DNA from: Pyrinomonadaceae bacterium
GTDB lineage: Bacteria; Acidobacteriota; Blastocatellia; Pyrinomonadales; Pyrinomonadaceae
Assembly: GCA_028284415.1 (NCBI GenBank)
Contig: JANQRU010000001.1
Location: 496,001 to 560,000, forward strand
Direction of reading: 5' to 3'
Length of the DNA: 64,000 bases
The notes beneath the pieces are model-generated. The model did no database searches. It worked only from the letters and a program-made list of their open reading frames with translations, and was not told the DNA's origin. The position numbers and the translations under genes are program-made. Positions 28,025 through 37,086 of the stretch are shown piece after piece; position 1 is the stretch's first letter, and each line of letters begins with the position of its first letter.

Positions 28025-28600
28025 ATGAATGATAAAACATTAATTTTCGCAACTACCCATAACTCAAACGTAAAATCTAAAAAAGCACATATTTCACTCT
28101 CAATTGTTATCGTATTTGCCTTCATTTTTCTTTGTCTTTCAAAAACTTCATTTGCTCAAGAGAAGCCTGATAATTTGGTACCGCCTCCTTTGAATGTTTT
28201 GACTAAGAATGAAAAGAAACTCTTGAAAGAGGAAACCAAGCCAAAAAAACGAACTAAACTTGCATTGGAATTAATGGAAACAAGATTATTAAAATCAAAA
28301 GCCTTAGTTGATAAAAATAAATACCGTGGGTCACTGGATGAACTGGGCGGATTCCAAGCACTTGTTCGTAACACACTTAAATATTTAAAGGGCAGTCAAA
28401 GAAGAAAAGCTTCTGTTAAAAATTTCAAAAGATTCGAAATGACCTTACGAGAATTTATACCACAGCTTGAGTTAATCAGGCGCGATATGCCTGTTGAATA
28501 CAGCTACCATGTCAGAGAGATGATTAAATTCGTAAGAACAACAAGAGGCAAAGCAATCGAACCACTCTACGGAGACACAGTTTTACGCGAAGGCAGCTAA
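28025..28600 (+). CDS. Small exported hypothetical protein A
   Basis: A 191-residue protein I do not recognise. After a long polar start, residues 22-45 form a hydrophobic signal (SLSIVIVFAFIFLCLSKTSFA followed by Q), with cleavage likely after SFA. The mature part is helical and rich in Lys, Arg and Leu (LTKNEKKLLKEETKPKKRTKLALELMETRLLKSKALVDKNKY is one such stretch, shown here only by its start). It lies 16 bp after the TPR gene and 4 bp before a similar-sized exported protein. Confidence 0.65.
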   Translation: MNDKTLIFATTHNSNVKSKKAHISLSIVIVFAFIFLCLSKTSFAQEKPDNLVPPPLNVLTKNEKKLLKEETKPKKRTKLALELMETRLLKSKALVDKNKYRGSLDELGGFQALVRNTLKYLKGSQRRKASVKNFKRFEMTLREFIPQLELIRRDMPVEYSYHVREMIKFVRTTRGKAIEPLYGDTVLREGS

Positions 28601-28604
28601 AAAG

Positions 28605-29186
28605 ATGTACATTTATTTAGAAAAAATTTCATTTAATAGACTTTGTTTATTTGCAATTTCCCTTTCCATATTTTTTGTAACTTCAACAAATCTTTATGCA
28701 CAAAGGTACGACCATTTAACTGATAAGGAAGCTGACCTCATCAGAGAAGCACAAGCCATTGATCTGCGTATGAAGGTTTTTGTGCGAGCTATTAATCGTC
28801 GTTTTTTAGTTCTTGATAAGAAAGTTCTAACTAAACAAGAATCTAAGAAACTACAAAAAGAAGCTGAAAAATGGGGTGAATTGCCAGATGATTCCAGAAC
28901 AAAGCTTTTAACAGATATTGAAAAGATTTTAGATGAAGCGATTAATAATATTGACGATGCAGCTGAGAGAGATTCTAAAAGTGATCTTTTCCCAAGTGCT
29001 GTTCACATCCTTGCTGATGCTTCAAAAAATTACATTCCTAAACTTAAAGGTTTTTATGAATCAGCTAAGACTGACAGAGAAAAAGCTGTGACTTATCAAG
29101 CAATCGAATATTGCACAATGATTATCGAAGCCTCAACAAAAATAAAAAAACCTGAGAAAAAGAAAAAGAAACGAAAGAAAAGTTAA
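28605..29186 (+). CDS. Small exported hypothetical protein B
   Basis: A 193-residue exported protein of unknown function. The signal sequence spans about residues 8-32 (LCLFAISLSIFFVTSTNLYA then Q). The mature chain is helical and charged (YDHLTDKEADLIREAQAIDLRMKVFVRAINRRF) and ends in a run of Lys/Arg (KKKKKRKKS). Its layout matches protein A just upstream, although they are not obviously homologous, so the two may act with the TPR protein. Confidence 0.65.
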   Translation: MYIYLEKISFNRLCLFAISLSIFFVTSTNLYAQRYDHLTDKEADLIREAQAIDLRMKVFVRAINRRFLVLDKKVLTKQESKKLQKEAEKWGELPDDSRTKLLTDIEKILDEAINNIDDAAERDSKSDLFPSAVHILADASKNYIPKLKGFYESAKTDREKAVTYQAIEYCTMIIEASTKIKKPEKKKKKRKKS

Positions 29187-29189
29187 TCC

Positions 29190-29771
29190 ATGAAACAATA
29201 CATTGAAACTAAATTTTTTGATATTGAAGAAAATGTCAAAGAATACATTGAAATGTGCGAAGGAATGGATTGTAGAGATTTAATCGAAATCTTAAAAGAA
29301 TATCTCAAGCCTAACTCAACAGTTTTAGAATTAGGTATGGGTTCAGGGAAAGATTTGGATATATTAAACGAATTCTTTAATGCTACGGGCTCAGATAATT
29401 CAAGAATATTTTTAGATATTTATAAAAAGAGAAACCCACAAGCCGACCTTTTACATCTTGACGCTGTAACTTTAGAAACAAATAGAAAATTTGACTGTAT
29501 ATTTTCTAATAAAGTCCTACATCATCTTTCTAGGGAAAACTTAATAAAATCATTTATTAGGCAGAACGATTTGTTAAATGATAATGGCATTATATTCCAC
29601 ACATTTTGGTTTGGTGAGCAAGAAACTAGTTATCAAGATTTAAAGTTCATTCAGTATAAACAAGATGAGTTATTGAGAATGACTGATGACAACTACAAGC
29701 TACTAAGCCACGACACTTACGATTCGATTGGCTTTAACGATTCTTTTAATTTGATACTAAGCAAAAAATAG
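29190..29771 (+). CDS. Class I SAM-dependent methyltransferase
   Basis: A 193-residue Rossmann-fold methyltransferase. The SAM motif I is VLELGMGSGKDLDIL, followed by the acidic loop and FDCIFSNKVLHHLSRENL (motif IV/post-IV region). There is no N-terminal signal. The substrate is not predictable. It starts 3 bp after exported protein B, so it belongs to the TPR operon even though it is cytoplasmic. Confidence 0.85.
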   Translation: MKQYIETKFFDIEENVKEYIEMCEGMDCRDLIEILKEYLKPNSTVLELGMGSGKDLDILNEFFNATGSDNSRIFLDIYKKRNPQADLLHLDAVTLETNRKFDCIFSNKVLHHLSRENLIKSFIRQNDLLNDNGIIFHTFWFGEQETSYQDLKFIQYKQDELLRMTDDNYKLLSHDTYDSIGFNDSFNLILSKK

Positions 29772-29900
29772 TGGCATTTAACACTTCAAACATCATTAAA
29801 TGATTTTCTAATTTTACAAATAAAAATTTATTAAGTTAATGCGTCTTGACGCTCATCAGTTGTGAGTGATAATTTCTTTTTTTACACACTTTTTTAAATT

Positions 29901-31016
29901 ATGTCTGATTCTAATCTGAAGAAAACACCGCTTAATGAAGTTCATCGTGAATTGGGCGGGAAAATGGTAGATTTTGGTGGTTGGGATATGCCTGTGCAGT
30001 ACAAAGCAGGCACTATGAAAGAGCATCTCAGAACACGGAATTATTGTGGTTTGTTTGATGTGTCACACATGGGAGAAATACATGTTGACGGTAAAGATGC
30101 GATTCCATTTATTAACTCTCTTACCACCAACAATGTAAAGCGTCTTAAAGACAATCAAGCTCACTATTCTGCCTTAACATACGAAAATGGAACAGTAGTA
30201 GATGATTTATTAGTTTACCGTTTTAATGAAGAAAAACTCTTACTTGTTGTGAATGCTGCTACACAAGATAAAGATTGGGATTGGATTTCATCTCATCGTG
30301 GCGAAAGCGATGTAGATTTAAGACATGCAAGTGTTGAGTATTGTCAGATCGCAATTCAAGGTCCAAAAGCCTTAGAAACTTTGCAGACCATGACAGATAC
30401 AAATCTAAGCGAAATTAAATACTATTGGTTTACAAATGGCGAAGTTGATGGTGTTCCATCAATAATTTCAAGAACAGGCTACACTGGTGAAGATGGCTTT
30501 GAAGTTTATGCAGATGCCGAAAAAGCAGTCCAACTTTGGAATAAAATGCTCGAAGCCGGAAATTTTGGTGAGGAAAATGGAATACTTCCCTGCGGCTTGG
30601 CGGCACGAAATACTTTAAGGCTTGAATCTGCTATGTCACTTTACGGAAATGAGATTAGTGACGAAATCACACCTCTAGAGGCGAACTTGGGTTGGATTTG
30701 TAAATTAAAAACGGACTTTATCGGACGAGATTCACTTGTAACCCAAAAAGAGCAAGGTTTGGAACGCAAGCTTGTAGGATTTGAAATGAAAGATAGAGGA
30801 ATCGCTCGTGATCATATGGATATTTATATTGATAACAAAAAGGTTGGCGAAGTAACATCCGGCAGCCATGCTCCTTATCTGAAAAAAGCTATTGGTTTAG
30901 CTTTTGTCCCAACTGAGTTTGCAAACATCGGACAAGAGATTAAAATTGATGTAAGAGGAAAACATCTTGCGGCAGAAGTTGTGCCGACACCATTTTATAA
31001 AAGAGAGAAAAACTAA
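29901..31016 (+). CDS. gcvT: Glycine cleavage system T protein (aminomethyltransferase)
   Basis: Transfers the aminomethyl group from lipoyl-GcvH to tetrahydrofolate, releasing ammonia. It has 371 residues, full length. Signatures are MVDFGGWDMPVQY, GLFDVSHMGEI, SRTGYTGEDGFEVY, CGLAARNTLRLES and MSLYGNEI. gcvH, gcvPA and gcvPB follow on the same strand, so this is the first gene of the glycine cleavage set. No Shine-Dalgarno is visible before the ATG. Confidence 0.97.
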   Translation: MSDSNLKKTPLNEVHRELGGKMVDFGGWDMPVQYKAGTMKEHLRTRNYCGLFDVSHMGEIHVDGKDAIPFINSLTTNNVKRLKDNQAHYSALTYENGTVVDDLLVYRFNEEKLLLVVNAATQDKDWDWISSHRGESDVDLRHASVEYCQIAIQGPKALETLQTMTDTNLSEIKYYWFTNGEVDGVPSIISRTGYTGEDGFEVYADAEKAVQLWNKMLEAGNFGEENGILPCGLAARNTLRLESAMSLYGNEISDEITPLEANLGWICKLKTDFIGRDSLVTQKEQGLERKLVGFEMKDRGIARDHMDIYIDNKKVGEVTSGSHAPYLKKAIGLAFVPTEFANIGQEIKIDVRGKHLAAEVVPTPFYKREKN

Positions 31017-31031
31017 TAACTAAATAAAATT

Positions 31032-31427
31032 ATGGCTAACAATATTCCAGAAGAATTAAGTTATACGAAAGACCATGAATGGGTCTCAATTGAAGATGAT
31101 GTCGCAACAGTCGGTATCACAGACTATGCCCAAAATGCATTGGGTGATGTCGTCTATATCGAACTTCCTAATGAAGGTGAGAGTTTTGGTTCACATGATG
31201 CTTTTGGTTCGGTCGAATCAGTAAAAGCAGTTTCTGAGATTTTCACTCCAGTCGGCGGTGAAATTTTAGAATCTAATGAGGACTTAAATGATTCACCCGA
31301 AACAGTAAATGATGATCCATATGGTGATGCTTGGCTCGTCAAAATTAAGATGGATGACCCGGGCGAAGCCGAAGACCTTCTTTCTGCTGAAGAATATGCA
31401 GAATTTTTAGAATCAGAAGAAGAATAA
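31032..31427 (+). CDS. gcvH: Glycine cleavage system H protein
   Basis: Lipoylated shuttle between the P, T and L proteins. It has 131 residues. YTKDHEWVSIEDDVATVGITDYAQNALGDVVYIELP-type N-terminal sequence and the lipoyl site GSVESVKAVSEI (Lys65) are intact. The strongly acidic C-terminus is usual. It lies 15 bp after gcvT. Confidence 0.97.
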   Translation: MANNIPEELSYTKDHEWVSIEDDVATVGITDYAQNALGDVVYIELPNEGESFGSHDAFGSVESVKAVSEIFTPVGGEILESNEDLNDSPETVNDDPYGDAWLVKIKMDDPGEAEDLLSAEEYAEFLESEEE

Positions 31428-31490
31428 ATTGATTAAGTTAGTTTTTACTTTCAAATATATCTAACTTAAATAATGATTTGATTTACAAAA

Positions 31491-32831
31491 ATGAGATATA
31501 TACCTAATTCACCCGAAGAGCAAAAGCAAATGCTCGAACAAATCGGGTTATCGTCGGCGGATGAACTTTTTCGTTCTATTCCTGCCGATATTTTATTAAA
31601 TCGCAAATTGGATGTAACTAAACCACTTGCTGAAAATGAAGTTATCGGTGAAATGCAAACTTATGCTGATAATAATCAGGCATCAAAGAAAACTTCATTT
31701 TTAGGTGGCGGAGTTTATTCACATTTTTCACCTACGGTTGTAGATTATCTAATTCAAAGAAGCGAATTTTTTACTTCATACACACCGTATCAAGCCGAGG
31801 TTACACAAGGGACTCTTCAATATATTTTTGAGTTTCAGACATTAATTTGTCAGCTGACCGGTATGGAAGTGGCAAATGCTTCTATGTATGACGGCTCTAC
31901 TTCAATGGCTGAAGCTTTCTTGATGGCTCAAAGAGTTACCAGAAAAGACAAAGTGCTAGTTGCTGAAACAGTTCATCCTGAATATCTGCAAGTTGCCAAA
32001 ACTTACACACAGCATGGCGATTTGAAACTAGACACAATCGGTTTTGAAGAAAATTCAGGACGAGTTCTAGAGTCTGATTTGAGCAAGCTTGATAAGGAAA
32101 CCGCTGCAATTGTCATTCAATCACCAAACTTCTTTGGTTGTATCGAAGATTTAGAAGCATTGGCTGAAAAAGCTCATGAAGTCGGTGCATTGTTAATCGT
32201 TGTTGTCACAGAAGCTATTTCTTTTGGGTTGCTAAAAACACCTGGTGAATGTGGTGCTGACATCGTGGTTGGTGAAGGGCAGAGTTTCGGAATACCAATG
32301 AGCTTTGGCGGTCCACACGTCGGATTATTTGCATGTCGTCAAAAATATGTACGTAAAATGCCCGGCAGACTTGCGGGTGTAGCGTATGACAAAAATGGAA
32401 ATCGTGGTTTTGTGCTTACACTTTCAACTCGTGAACAACACATTCGCCGCGATAAAGCCACATCAAATATTTGTACAAACCAAGGTTTGATCGCACTTGC
32501 GGCTACAATATATCTGGAAATTATGGGCAAGCAAGGTTTGAAAGAAGTTGCCGTTCAAAATGCCCAAAAAGCTGCGTATGCTGCAAGAAAGATTTCTGAG
32601 ATTAAGGACTATTCTTTAACTTTTGATTCGCCCAAATTTAATGAATTTGTGGTAACCGCTCCAAGTAATGCCAATGAGCTTTTAACTAGGCTCAGCAAGG
32701 AAAATGATATTTTGGGCGGAATTGCACTTTCGAAATATTACGAAAATCATCCAAATGAATTCTTGGTTTGTGTTACTGAAACAAATACCAAAGAACAGAT
32801 TGATAATCTAGTTCAGGCTTTGAGCAGCTAG
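31491..32831 (+). CDS. gcvPA: Glycine decarboxylase P protein, subunit 1
   Basis: The first half of the split, two-subunit form of the PLP-dependent glycine decarboxylase. It has 446 residues. RYIPNSPEEQKQMLEQIG at the N-terminus, FLGGGVYSHFSPTVVDYL, SMYDGSTSMAEA and GGPHVGLFACRQKYVRKMPGRL-type sequence are characteristic. The PLP lysine is carried by the partner subunit GcvPB, encoded 233 bp further on, with a tiny gene in between. Confidence 0.96.
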   Translation: MRYIPNSPEEQKQMLEQIGLSSADELFRSIPADILLNRKLDVTKPLAENEVIGEMQTYADNNQASKKTSFLGGGVYSHFSPTVVDYLIQRSEFFTSYTPYQAEVTQGTLQYIFEFQTLICQLTGMEVANASMYDGSTSMAEAFLMAQRVTRKDKVLVAETVHPEYLQVAKTYTQHGDLKLDTIGFEENSGRVLESDLSKLDKETAAIVIQSPNFFGCIEDLEALAEKAHEVGALLIVVVTEAISFGLLKTPGECGADIVVGEGQSFGIPMSFGGPHVGLFACRQKYVRKMPGRLAGVAYDKNGNRGFVLTLSTREQHIRRDKATSNICTNQGLIALAATIYLEIMGKQGLKEVAVQNAQKAAYAARKISEIKDYSLTFDSPKFNEFVVTAPSNANELLTRLSKENDILGGIALSKYYENHPNEFLVCVTETNTKEQIDNLVQALSS

Positions 32832-32842
32832 TTATTTTGTAA

Positions 32843-33045
32843 ATGATATTTTTTGTCCCTGAAGCAACATTTGGTCAGCAGTTAGTAATGTACAGCTTCT
32901 TTATTGGAGTGCCTATTTTGTTTACGGTTGTAGTTGTTTACATTGGGTACAAATCATTAAAACAAGAAAAAAAAAAAATGCTTGCAAAAAATGCGGCAAG
33001 TTTATTGATGAAGAGTTGAAATTTTGCGATGAATGCAAAACTTAA
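32843..33045 (+). CDS. Tiny membrane zinc-ribbon protein, frame shift needed at a run of 12 A
   Basis: The ATG at 32843 opens a frame coding for a short polar start, one membrane segment (about residues 15-37: SFFIGVPILFTVVVVYIGY) and a KSLKQEKKK tail. The same frame stops at 33017-33019 (58 residues). The -1 frame after the A run at 32967-32978 encodes CKKC-x10-CDEC, a compact zinc ribbon, ending at TAA 33043-33045. Read through with a -1 slip the product has about 67 residues and looks complete. Ribosomal slipping, polymerase slippage on A12, or a homopolymer length error would each restore it. Confidence 0.6.
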
Positions 33046-33064
33046 CTAGAAATTTTAAGAAAAA

Positions 33065-34588
33065 ATGAGCATTAAAAAAGTTAGACAGCACCCAACACAA
33101 AACGAAGCGTTAATTTTTGAACGTTCACATGCAGGTAGAGTTGGCTATCGGCTTCCCGAATTGGACGTCGAAGAAACTGAGATTGACGAAATAATCCCTA
33201 GTGAATTACAACGGAATGACGATCTTGAAGGTGTTCCTGAAGTATCGGAGGTCGATGTAATTCGACATTTTACCCGTATGTCCAGTTGGAACTATTCAAT
33301 TGATTTAGGTATGTATCCGCTTGGTTCTTGCACTATGAAATACAATTCCCGTTTGAACGAGAAAGTTGCAAGAATTGAAGGATTTACGAACATGCATCCA
33401 CTTGCTCCTGAAGACGATTCTCAAGGTGCCTTGAAATTGATTTACCAATTGCAAGAAGACTTAGGTGAGATCACAGGACTTCCTGGAGTTTCATTACAAC
33501 CAGCCGCTGGGGCACATGGTGAAATGACAGGAGTTATGATAATTCGTGCATTTCTCGATAAGAGGGATGGCGAAGAATCTAAAAATCGTCGGGTGATGCT
33601 TGTTCCAGACTCTGCTCACGGAACTAATCCTGCATCAGCAAAAATGGCTGGATTTACTGTAAAAGAAATCCGTTCGACAAAAGAAGGGATTACAGATATG
33701 GATCACTTGCGTGAGCTTTGTGCAGAAGGCGGAATTGCTGGATTAATGCTTACAAATCCAAGTACAGTCGGAATCTTTGAGAAAAACATCAAAGAAATTT
33801 GTGACACTATTCACGAAGCGGGTGGATTGGTTTACATGGATGGTGCGAATATGAACGCATTAGTTGGTGTTACCCGTCCCGGAGATATGGGAGTTGATGT
33901 AATTCATTTGAATTTACACAAAACATTCTCAACTCCGCATGGTGGCGGTGGTCCTGGATGTGGTCCTTGCTGTTGTACTGCTGAACTTGAGCCATTCTTG
34001 CCAAAACCACAAGTAATTAAAGATGGTGATACTTATAAACTAGATCACGACAGACCTGATTCGATCGGTCGTGTTAAGGCTTTTTATGGTAATTTCGGCA
34101 TGATGGTGCGTGCCTTAGCTTATATCCAAACTCATGGAGATACTGGCTTAAAAGATGCAACCAAAGCTGCTGTATTAAATGCCAGATATTTAGCACATCA
34201 TCTTCAAGAAGACTTTCACAAGCCTTTTGATCAAGATTGTATGCACGAAGTTATTTTGTCGCATAAATATCAAACCCCAAAAGGTGTCAATACAATGGAC
34301 ATAGGTAAACGCTTGATTGATTACGGTTTCCACCCAATGACAGTTTATTTCCCTCTAATTGTTGACGGGGCGATGCTAATTGAGCCCACCGAATCCGTTG
34401 GAAGACAAGAACTTGATGCCTTTGTAGATGCTATGAAAGCAATCAATAAAGAAACTCAAGAAAATCCTCAAATTGTTTTGGATGCTCCGCATACAACCAG
34501 AATTGGTCGCCTTGATGAAGCAACAGCTGCAAGAAAACCAATTTTACGTTGGAAACCAGATATGGAAGCATCAGCTAAGGGTGCTTGA
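33065..34588 (+). CDS. gcvPB: Glycine decarboxylase P protein, subunit 2
   Basis: Carries the PLP lysine: Lys286 in LHKTFSTPHGGGGPG. It has 507 residues. Other signatures are SSWNYSIDLGMYPLGSCTMKYN, SLQPAAGAHGEMTG, PDSAHGTNPASA and YMDGANMNA. Directly after the glycine-rich PLP loop the protein reads C-G-P-C-C-C (Cys299, 302-304), where the family normally has small non-cysteine residues such as S/A-GPVGV. It forms the complex with GcvPA. Confidence 0.97.
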   Translation: MSIKKVRQHPTQNEALIFERSHAGRVGYRLPELDVEETEIDEIIPSELQRNDDLEGVPEVSEVDVIRHFTRMSSWNYSIDLGMYPLGSCTMKYNSRLNEKVARIEGFTNMHPLAPEDDSQGALKLIYQLQEDLGEITGLPGVSLQPAAGAHGEMTGVMIIRAFLDKRDGEESKNRRVMLVPDSAHGTNPASAKMAGFTVKEIRSTKEGITDMDHLRELCAEGGIAGLMLTNPSTVGIFEKNIKEICDTIHEAGGLVYMDGANMNALVGVTRPGDMGVDVIHLNLHKTFSTPHGGGGPGCGPCCCTAELEPFLPKPQVIKDGDTYKLDHDRPDSIGRVKAFYGNFGMMVRALAYIQTHGDTGLKDATKAAVLNARYLAHHLQEDFHKPFDQDCMHEVILSHKYQTPKGVNTMDIGKRLIDYGFHPMTVYFPLIVDGAMLIEPTESVGRQELDAFVDAMKAINKETQENPQIVLDAPHTTRIGRLDEATAARKPILRWKPDMEASAKGA

Positions 34589-34617
34589 ATTTTTAGGTAA
34601 ATATTTTTTAGAATACG

Positions 34618-34645
34618 AGGCTGAGAATTTTCTTAGCCTTTTTTT
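34618..34645 (+). terminator. Terminator of the glycine cleavage operon
   Basis: AGGCTGAGA (34618-34626) pairs with TCTTAGCCT (34631-34639) with one G-T pair and a 4-nt loop, followed by seven T (34639-34645). It ends five bases before the trhO start codon. Confidence 0.88.
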
Positions 34646-34650
34646 CATTT

Positions 34651-35703
34651 ATGAACGAATTAATCAACCTAAAATCTACTGAAGAACTAAAGAAAGAGTT
34701 GCAAGAAGAAAAAATTGAGCGTGTCACACTCTCTTTTTACAAATATCACCAGATTCAAAATCCAACTGAATTCAGAAATGATCTATTTGAAAACCTTGAA
34801 AACTTAGGAGCTTTAGGCAGAATTTACGTTGCGAATGAAGGGATTAACGCACAACTTAGCATTCCAAAAGAAAGTTTTAGTTCATTCAAAAAATACCTTT
34901 ATAGCATTGATTTTTTAGAAAATATCAGACTCAACATTGCATTAGAGGATGATGGCAAATCATTTTGGAAGTTGATTATTCGCGTGCGAGGTAAAATTGT
35001 TGCAGATGGAATTGAAGATGAAGATTTTAGCGTTGAAAATAAAGGGAAATACTTAAATGCTGAAGAATTTAACAACTTAACTGACAATCCTGAAACAATT
35101 GTTGTTGATATGCGGAATTATTATGAATATGAAGTCGGTCATTTTGAAAATGCAAAAGAAATTCCGGCTGATACTTTCCGGGAGCAATTACCTTTAGCGG
35201 CTGAATTATTAGAAGACAACAAAGAAAAACCGATCGTTATGTATTGCACTGGTGGAATCCGTTGTGAAAAAGCCAGTGCTTACTTGCGACATAAAGGTTT
35301 TGAGGACGTTTTTCATCTTGAGGGTGGAATAATTGAATACGTCAGAAAAGTAAAAGAATATAATCTCGAAAATAAATTCAAAGGAAAAAATTTCGTATTC
35401 GACGCAAGAATGGGAGAGCGTATAACTGAAGATATTTTAAGTAATTGCCATCAATGCGAAAAGCCTTCCGACACACACAGAAATTGCGAAAATTTGGGCT
35501 GTCATCTTCTTTTTATTCAATGTGAAAGGTGCTTTAAAAAATATGATGGATGCTGTTCTGTAGAATGTCAGGAAATCATAAAGTTACCAATTGAAGAGCA
35601 AAAGAAAATCCGACGCAAAAAAAATGCTGAATCAAAGTCATTTTGTAATAGCCAAAATCGTCGCAGAGCAAAGTTGAAACCTAAAGTTGAGAGTCATTTT
35701 TAA
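34651..35703 (+). CDS. trhO: tRNA uridine(34) hydroxylase TrhO / rhodanese-domain protein
   Basis: TrhO (YceA, UPF0176) hydroxylates U34 of tRNAs to 5-hydroxyuridine. It has 350 residues: an N-terminal acylphosphatase-like part ([15 protein letters not shown]), the [18 protein letters not shown] segment, and a rhodanese domain with catalytic Cys199 in [18 protein letters not shown]-terminal cysteine cluster ([30 protein letters not shown]) completes it. The start abuts a terminator, so the mRNA leader must be very short or the gene depends on read-through. Confidence 0.93.
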   Translation: MNELINLKSTEELKKELQEEKIERVTLSFYKYHQIQNPTEFRNDLFENLENLGALGRIYVANEGINAQLSIPKESFSSFKKYLYSIDFLENIRLNIALEDDGKSFWKLIIRVRGKIVADGIEDEDFSVENKGKYLNAEEFNNLTDNPETIVVDMRNYYEYEVGHFENAKEIPADTFREQLPLAAELLEDNKEKPIVMYCTGGIRCEKASAYLRHKGFEDVFHLEGGIIEYVRKVKEYNLENKFKGKNFVFDARMGERITEDILSNCHQCEKPSDTHRNCENLGCHLLFIQCERCFKKYDGCCSVECQEIIKLPIEEQKKIRRKKNAESKSFCNSQNRRRAKLKPKVESHF

Positions 35704-36092
35704 TCTCTTTTATTTACTAATGCTAATCTTTTTACTACTTCCCCACCAACAAGATGTTCTACAATAATTTCAACAACATCTTCTGCTCGGACTTGTGCGT
35801 ACCAAACATTTTCTGGATAGACCAAAACAGCTGTTCCTATTGAACAAAATCCAACCGATCCACAGTCTGTCAAAAGAATCGTCCCATTGGGGTTTCTGCC
35901 CTTTGATTCTTTTCCATATCGCAAATTTCTTGCTTCTAGTTCTTTTACAAACGCCTCTTTAACCTCTGAAGCACCTACCTTTGAACAAGATTTTCCACCG
36001 CAAACGAAAACGTGATGCTTCAAATCAGCTTGAGCAACTGGTGCCAACTTATTTAATTTATCCTGATCTTCAATAAATTTTGGTTTTGCCAT
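35700..36092 (-). CDS. Thioredoxin-like [2Fe-2S] ferredoxin
   Basis: A 130-residue protein with the NuoE/Shethna-type thioredoxin-like [2Fe-2S] fold. The four cysteines are in [15 protein letters not shown] and [13 protein letters not shown], and the end ([22 protein letters not shown]) is typical of the family. It is convergent with trhO and overlaps it by 4 bp. Electron partner unknown. Confidence 0.88.
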   Translation of the reverse strand: MAKPKFIEDQDKLNKLAPVAQADLKHHVFVCGGKSCSKVGASEVKEAFVKELEARNLRYGKESKGRNPNGTILLTDCGSVGFCSIGTAVLVYPENVWYAQVRAEDVVEIIVEHLVGGEVVKRLALVNKRD

Positions 36093-36138
36093 ATTTAGAG
36101 TATCGCAAATTAATATCTGTTGAAAAAGTATTCAGTTT

Positions 36139-36702
36139 TCATTTTTGATCCTTTAGCTTACCGTGCAACCAAGCCCGTGAAAATGCCCATTCACGCTCAA
36201 CAGTTGCTGTTGATTTACCAATTACTTTTGATATTTCTTTTGTGGTCAATCCTCCAAAAAATTTGAGTTCTACAATCTGAGTTTTAGTTTCATCTAATTC
36301 GCCGAGTTTATTTAATTCTCGATCCAGAGCTAATATATCCAAATCCATCTCAGGCACAGCCACAATCGTTTTTTCAAGCGAGACTTTTTGTTTGTCTCCT
36401 CCACGTTTTGCTGCCTGTTTTGATTTTGCATAATCAACCAAAATATTTCTCATCATTTTTGCGGCTAATGCGAAAAACTGCGTTCGACTATTAAATCCGT
36501 AAGCCTTTTGGTCAACTAATCTAAGATATGCTTCGTGAGCTAGCTCTGTAGGTCTTAAGGTATGATTTCTTTTTTCTTTAAGAAGCCGACTAATTGCTAA
36601 TTTGCGTAACTCATCATAAATAATAGGAAAAAGCTCATCCAAAATCGCTCGATCACCACTATCACTCCATTTATTTAGTAATATTGTAACTTTTTCGCTC
36701 AT
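36139..36702 (-). CDS. ECF-type RNA polymerase sigma factor (TIGR02999-like)
   Basis: A 187-residue extracytoplasmic-function sigma factor. Region 2 is seen in LRKLAISRLLKEKRNHTLRPTELAHEAYLRLVDQ and FFALAAKMMRNILVDYAK; region 4 is in IVELKFFGGLTTKEISKVIGKSTATVEREWAFSRAWLHG. The HTLRPTELAHEAYLRL form marks the TIGR02999 group, frequent in Acidobacteria and Planctomycetes. No anti-sigma factor is adjacent. Its promoter region carries 11-nt direct repeats shared with the downstream winged-helix regulator locus. Confidence 0.9.
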   Translation of the reverse strand: MSEKVTILLNKWSDSGDRAILDELFPIIYDELRKLAISRLLKEKRNHTLRPTELAHEAYLRLVDQKAYGFNSRTQFFALAAKMMRNILVDYAKSKQAAKRGGDKQKVSLEKTIVAVPEMDLDILALDRELNKLGELDETKTQIVELKFFGGLTTKEISKVIGKSTATVEREWAFSRAWLHGKLKDQK

Positions 36703-36790
36703 TAATTTATAAACAAGGTAATTTCTTCTTTTTTTCTACAAAAACGTTCCATCCAATAAATTTTGCACTCAAATTAAATTAGTTTCTTAG

Positions 36791-36817
36791 TTTTGTAAGA
36801 GTTTTGTAAAGACTTTT
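36791..36817. promoter_or_regulatory. 11-nt direct repeats upstream of the ECF sigma gene
   Basis: TTTTGTAAGAG and TTTTGTAAAGA followed by CTTTT repeat with an 11-nt period and end in the same GTAAAGACTTTT as the block at 40111-40150. The two blocks lie 3.3 kb apart, each in a divergent promoter region, which suggests one regulator acts on both. Confidence 0.5.
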
Positions 36818-36836
36818 CTGCCTTAATTTTCCTAAT

Positions 36837-36875
36837 TTATACCCAACAAGCAGGAGTTAAAGCGTTTGGGTATAA
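36837..36875. repeat. Perfect 10-bp inverted repeat between divergent genes
   Basis: TTATACCCAA (36837-36846) and TTGGGTATAA (36866-36875) with a 19-nt spacer. It is not followed by a T run on either strand, so an operator or leader hairpin is more likely than a terminator. Confidence 0.55.
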
Positions 36876-37086
36876 GAATTACACAATATTATATCAAACA
36901 AATTCTCCAAATAATACATTTTTTGTTTTGCTGAGGCTTATGAACAAAATTACTAAAGAAAACGAAAAATAATGATGGAATAAATTTTTATACTCAGCTT
37001 GTTAATTTAGAGCAGTTCTTTTAACTGTTCATTTTTTTAGAAATAACAGAAGTGATATTTATTAATCGCTAACAGGAGTAATTATT

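Larger units (their letters stand above)
36703..37086. other. Divergent promoter region with 11-nt repeats and a long-stem inverted repeat
   Basis: A 384-bp AT-rich region between the divergent sigma factor and hypothetical gene. It contains 11-nt direct repeats at 36791-36817 (TTTTGTAAGAG, TTTTGTAAAGA, CTTTT) and a perfect 10-bp inverted repeat TTATACCCAA (36837-36846) / TTGGGTATAA (36866-36875). AGGAG lies 11 bp before the ATG at 37087. No gene is supported here. Confidence 0.6.

Noticed and set aside
29772..29900. Possible glycine riboswitch before gcvT
   Set aside because: The 129-bp leader shows short hairpins (GCGTC tt GACGC at 29841-29852) but none of the conserved purine-rich core of a glycine riboswitch aptamer.
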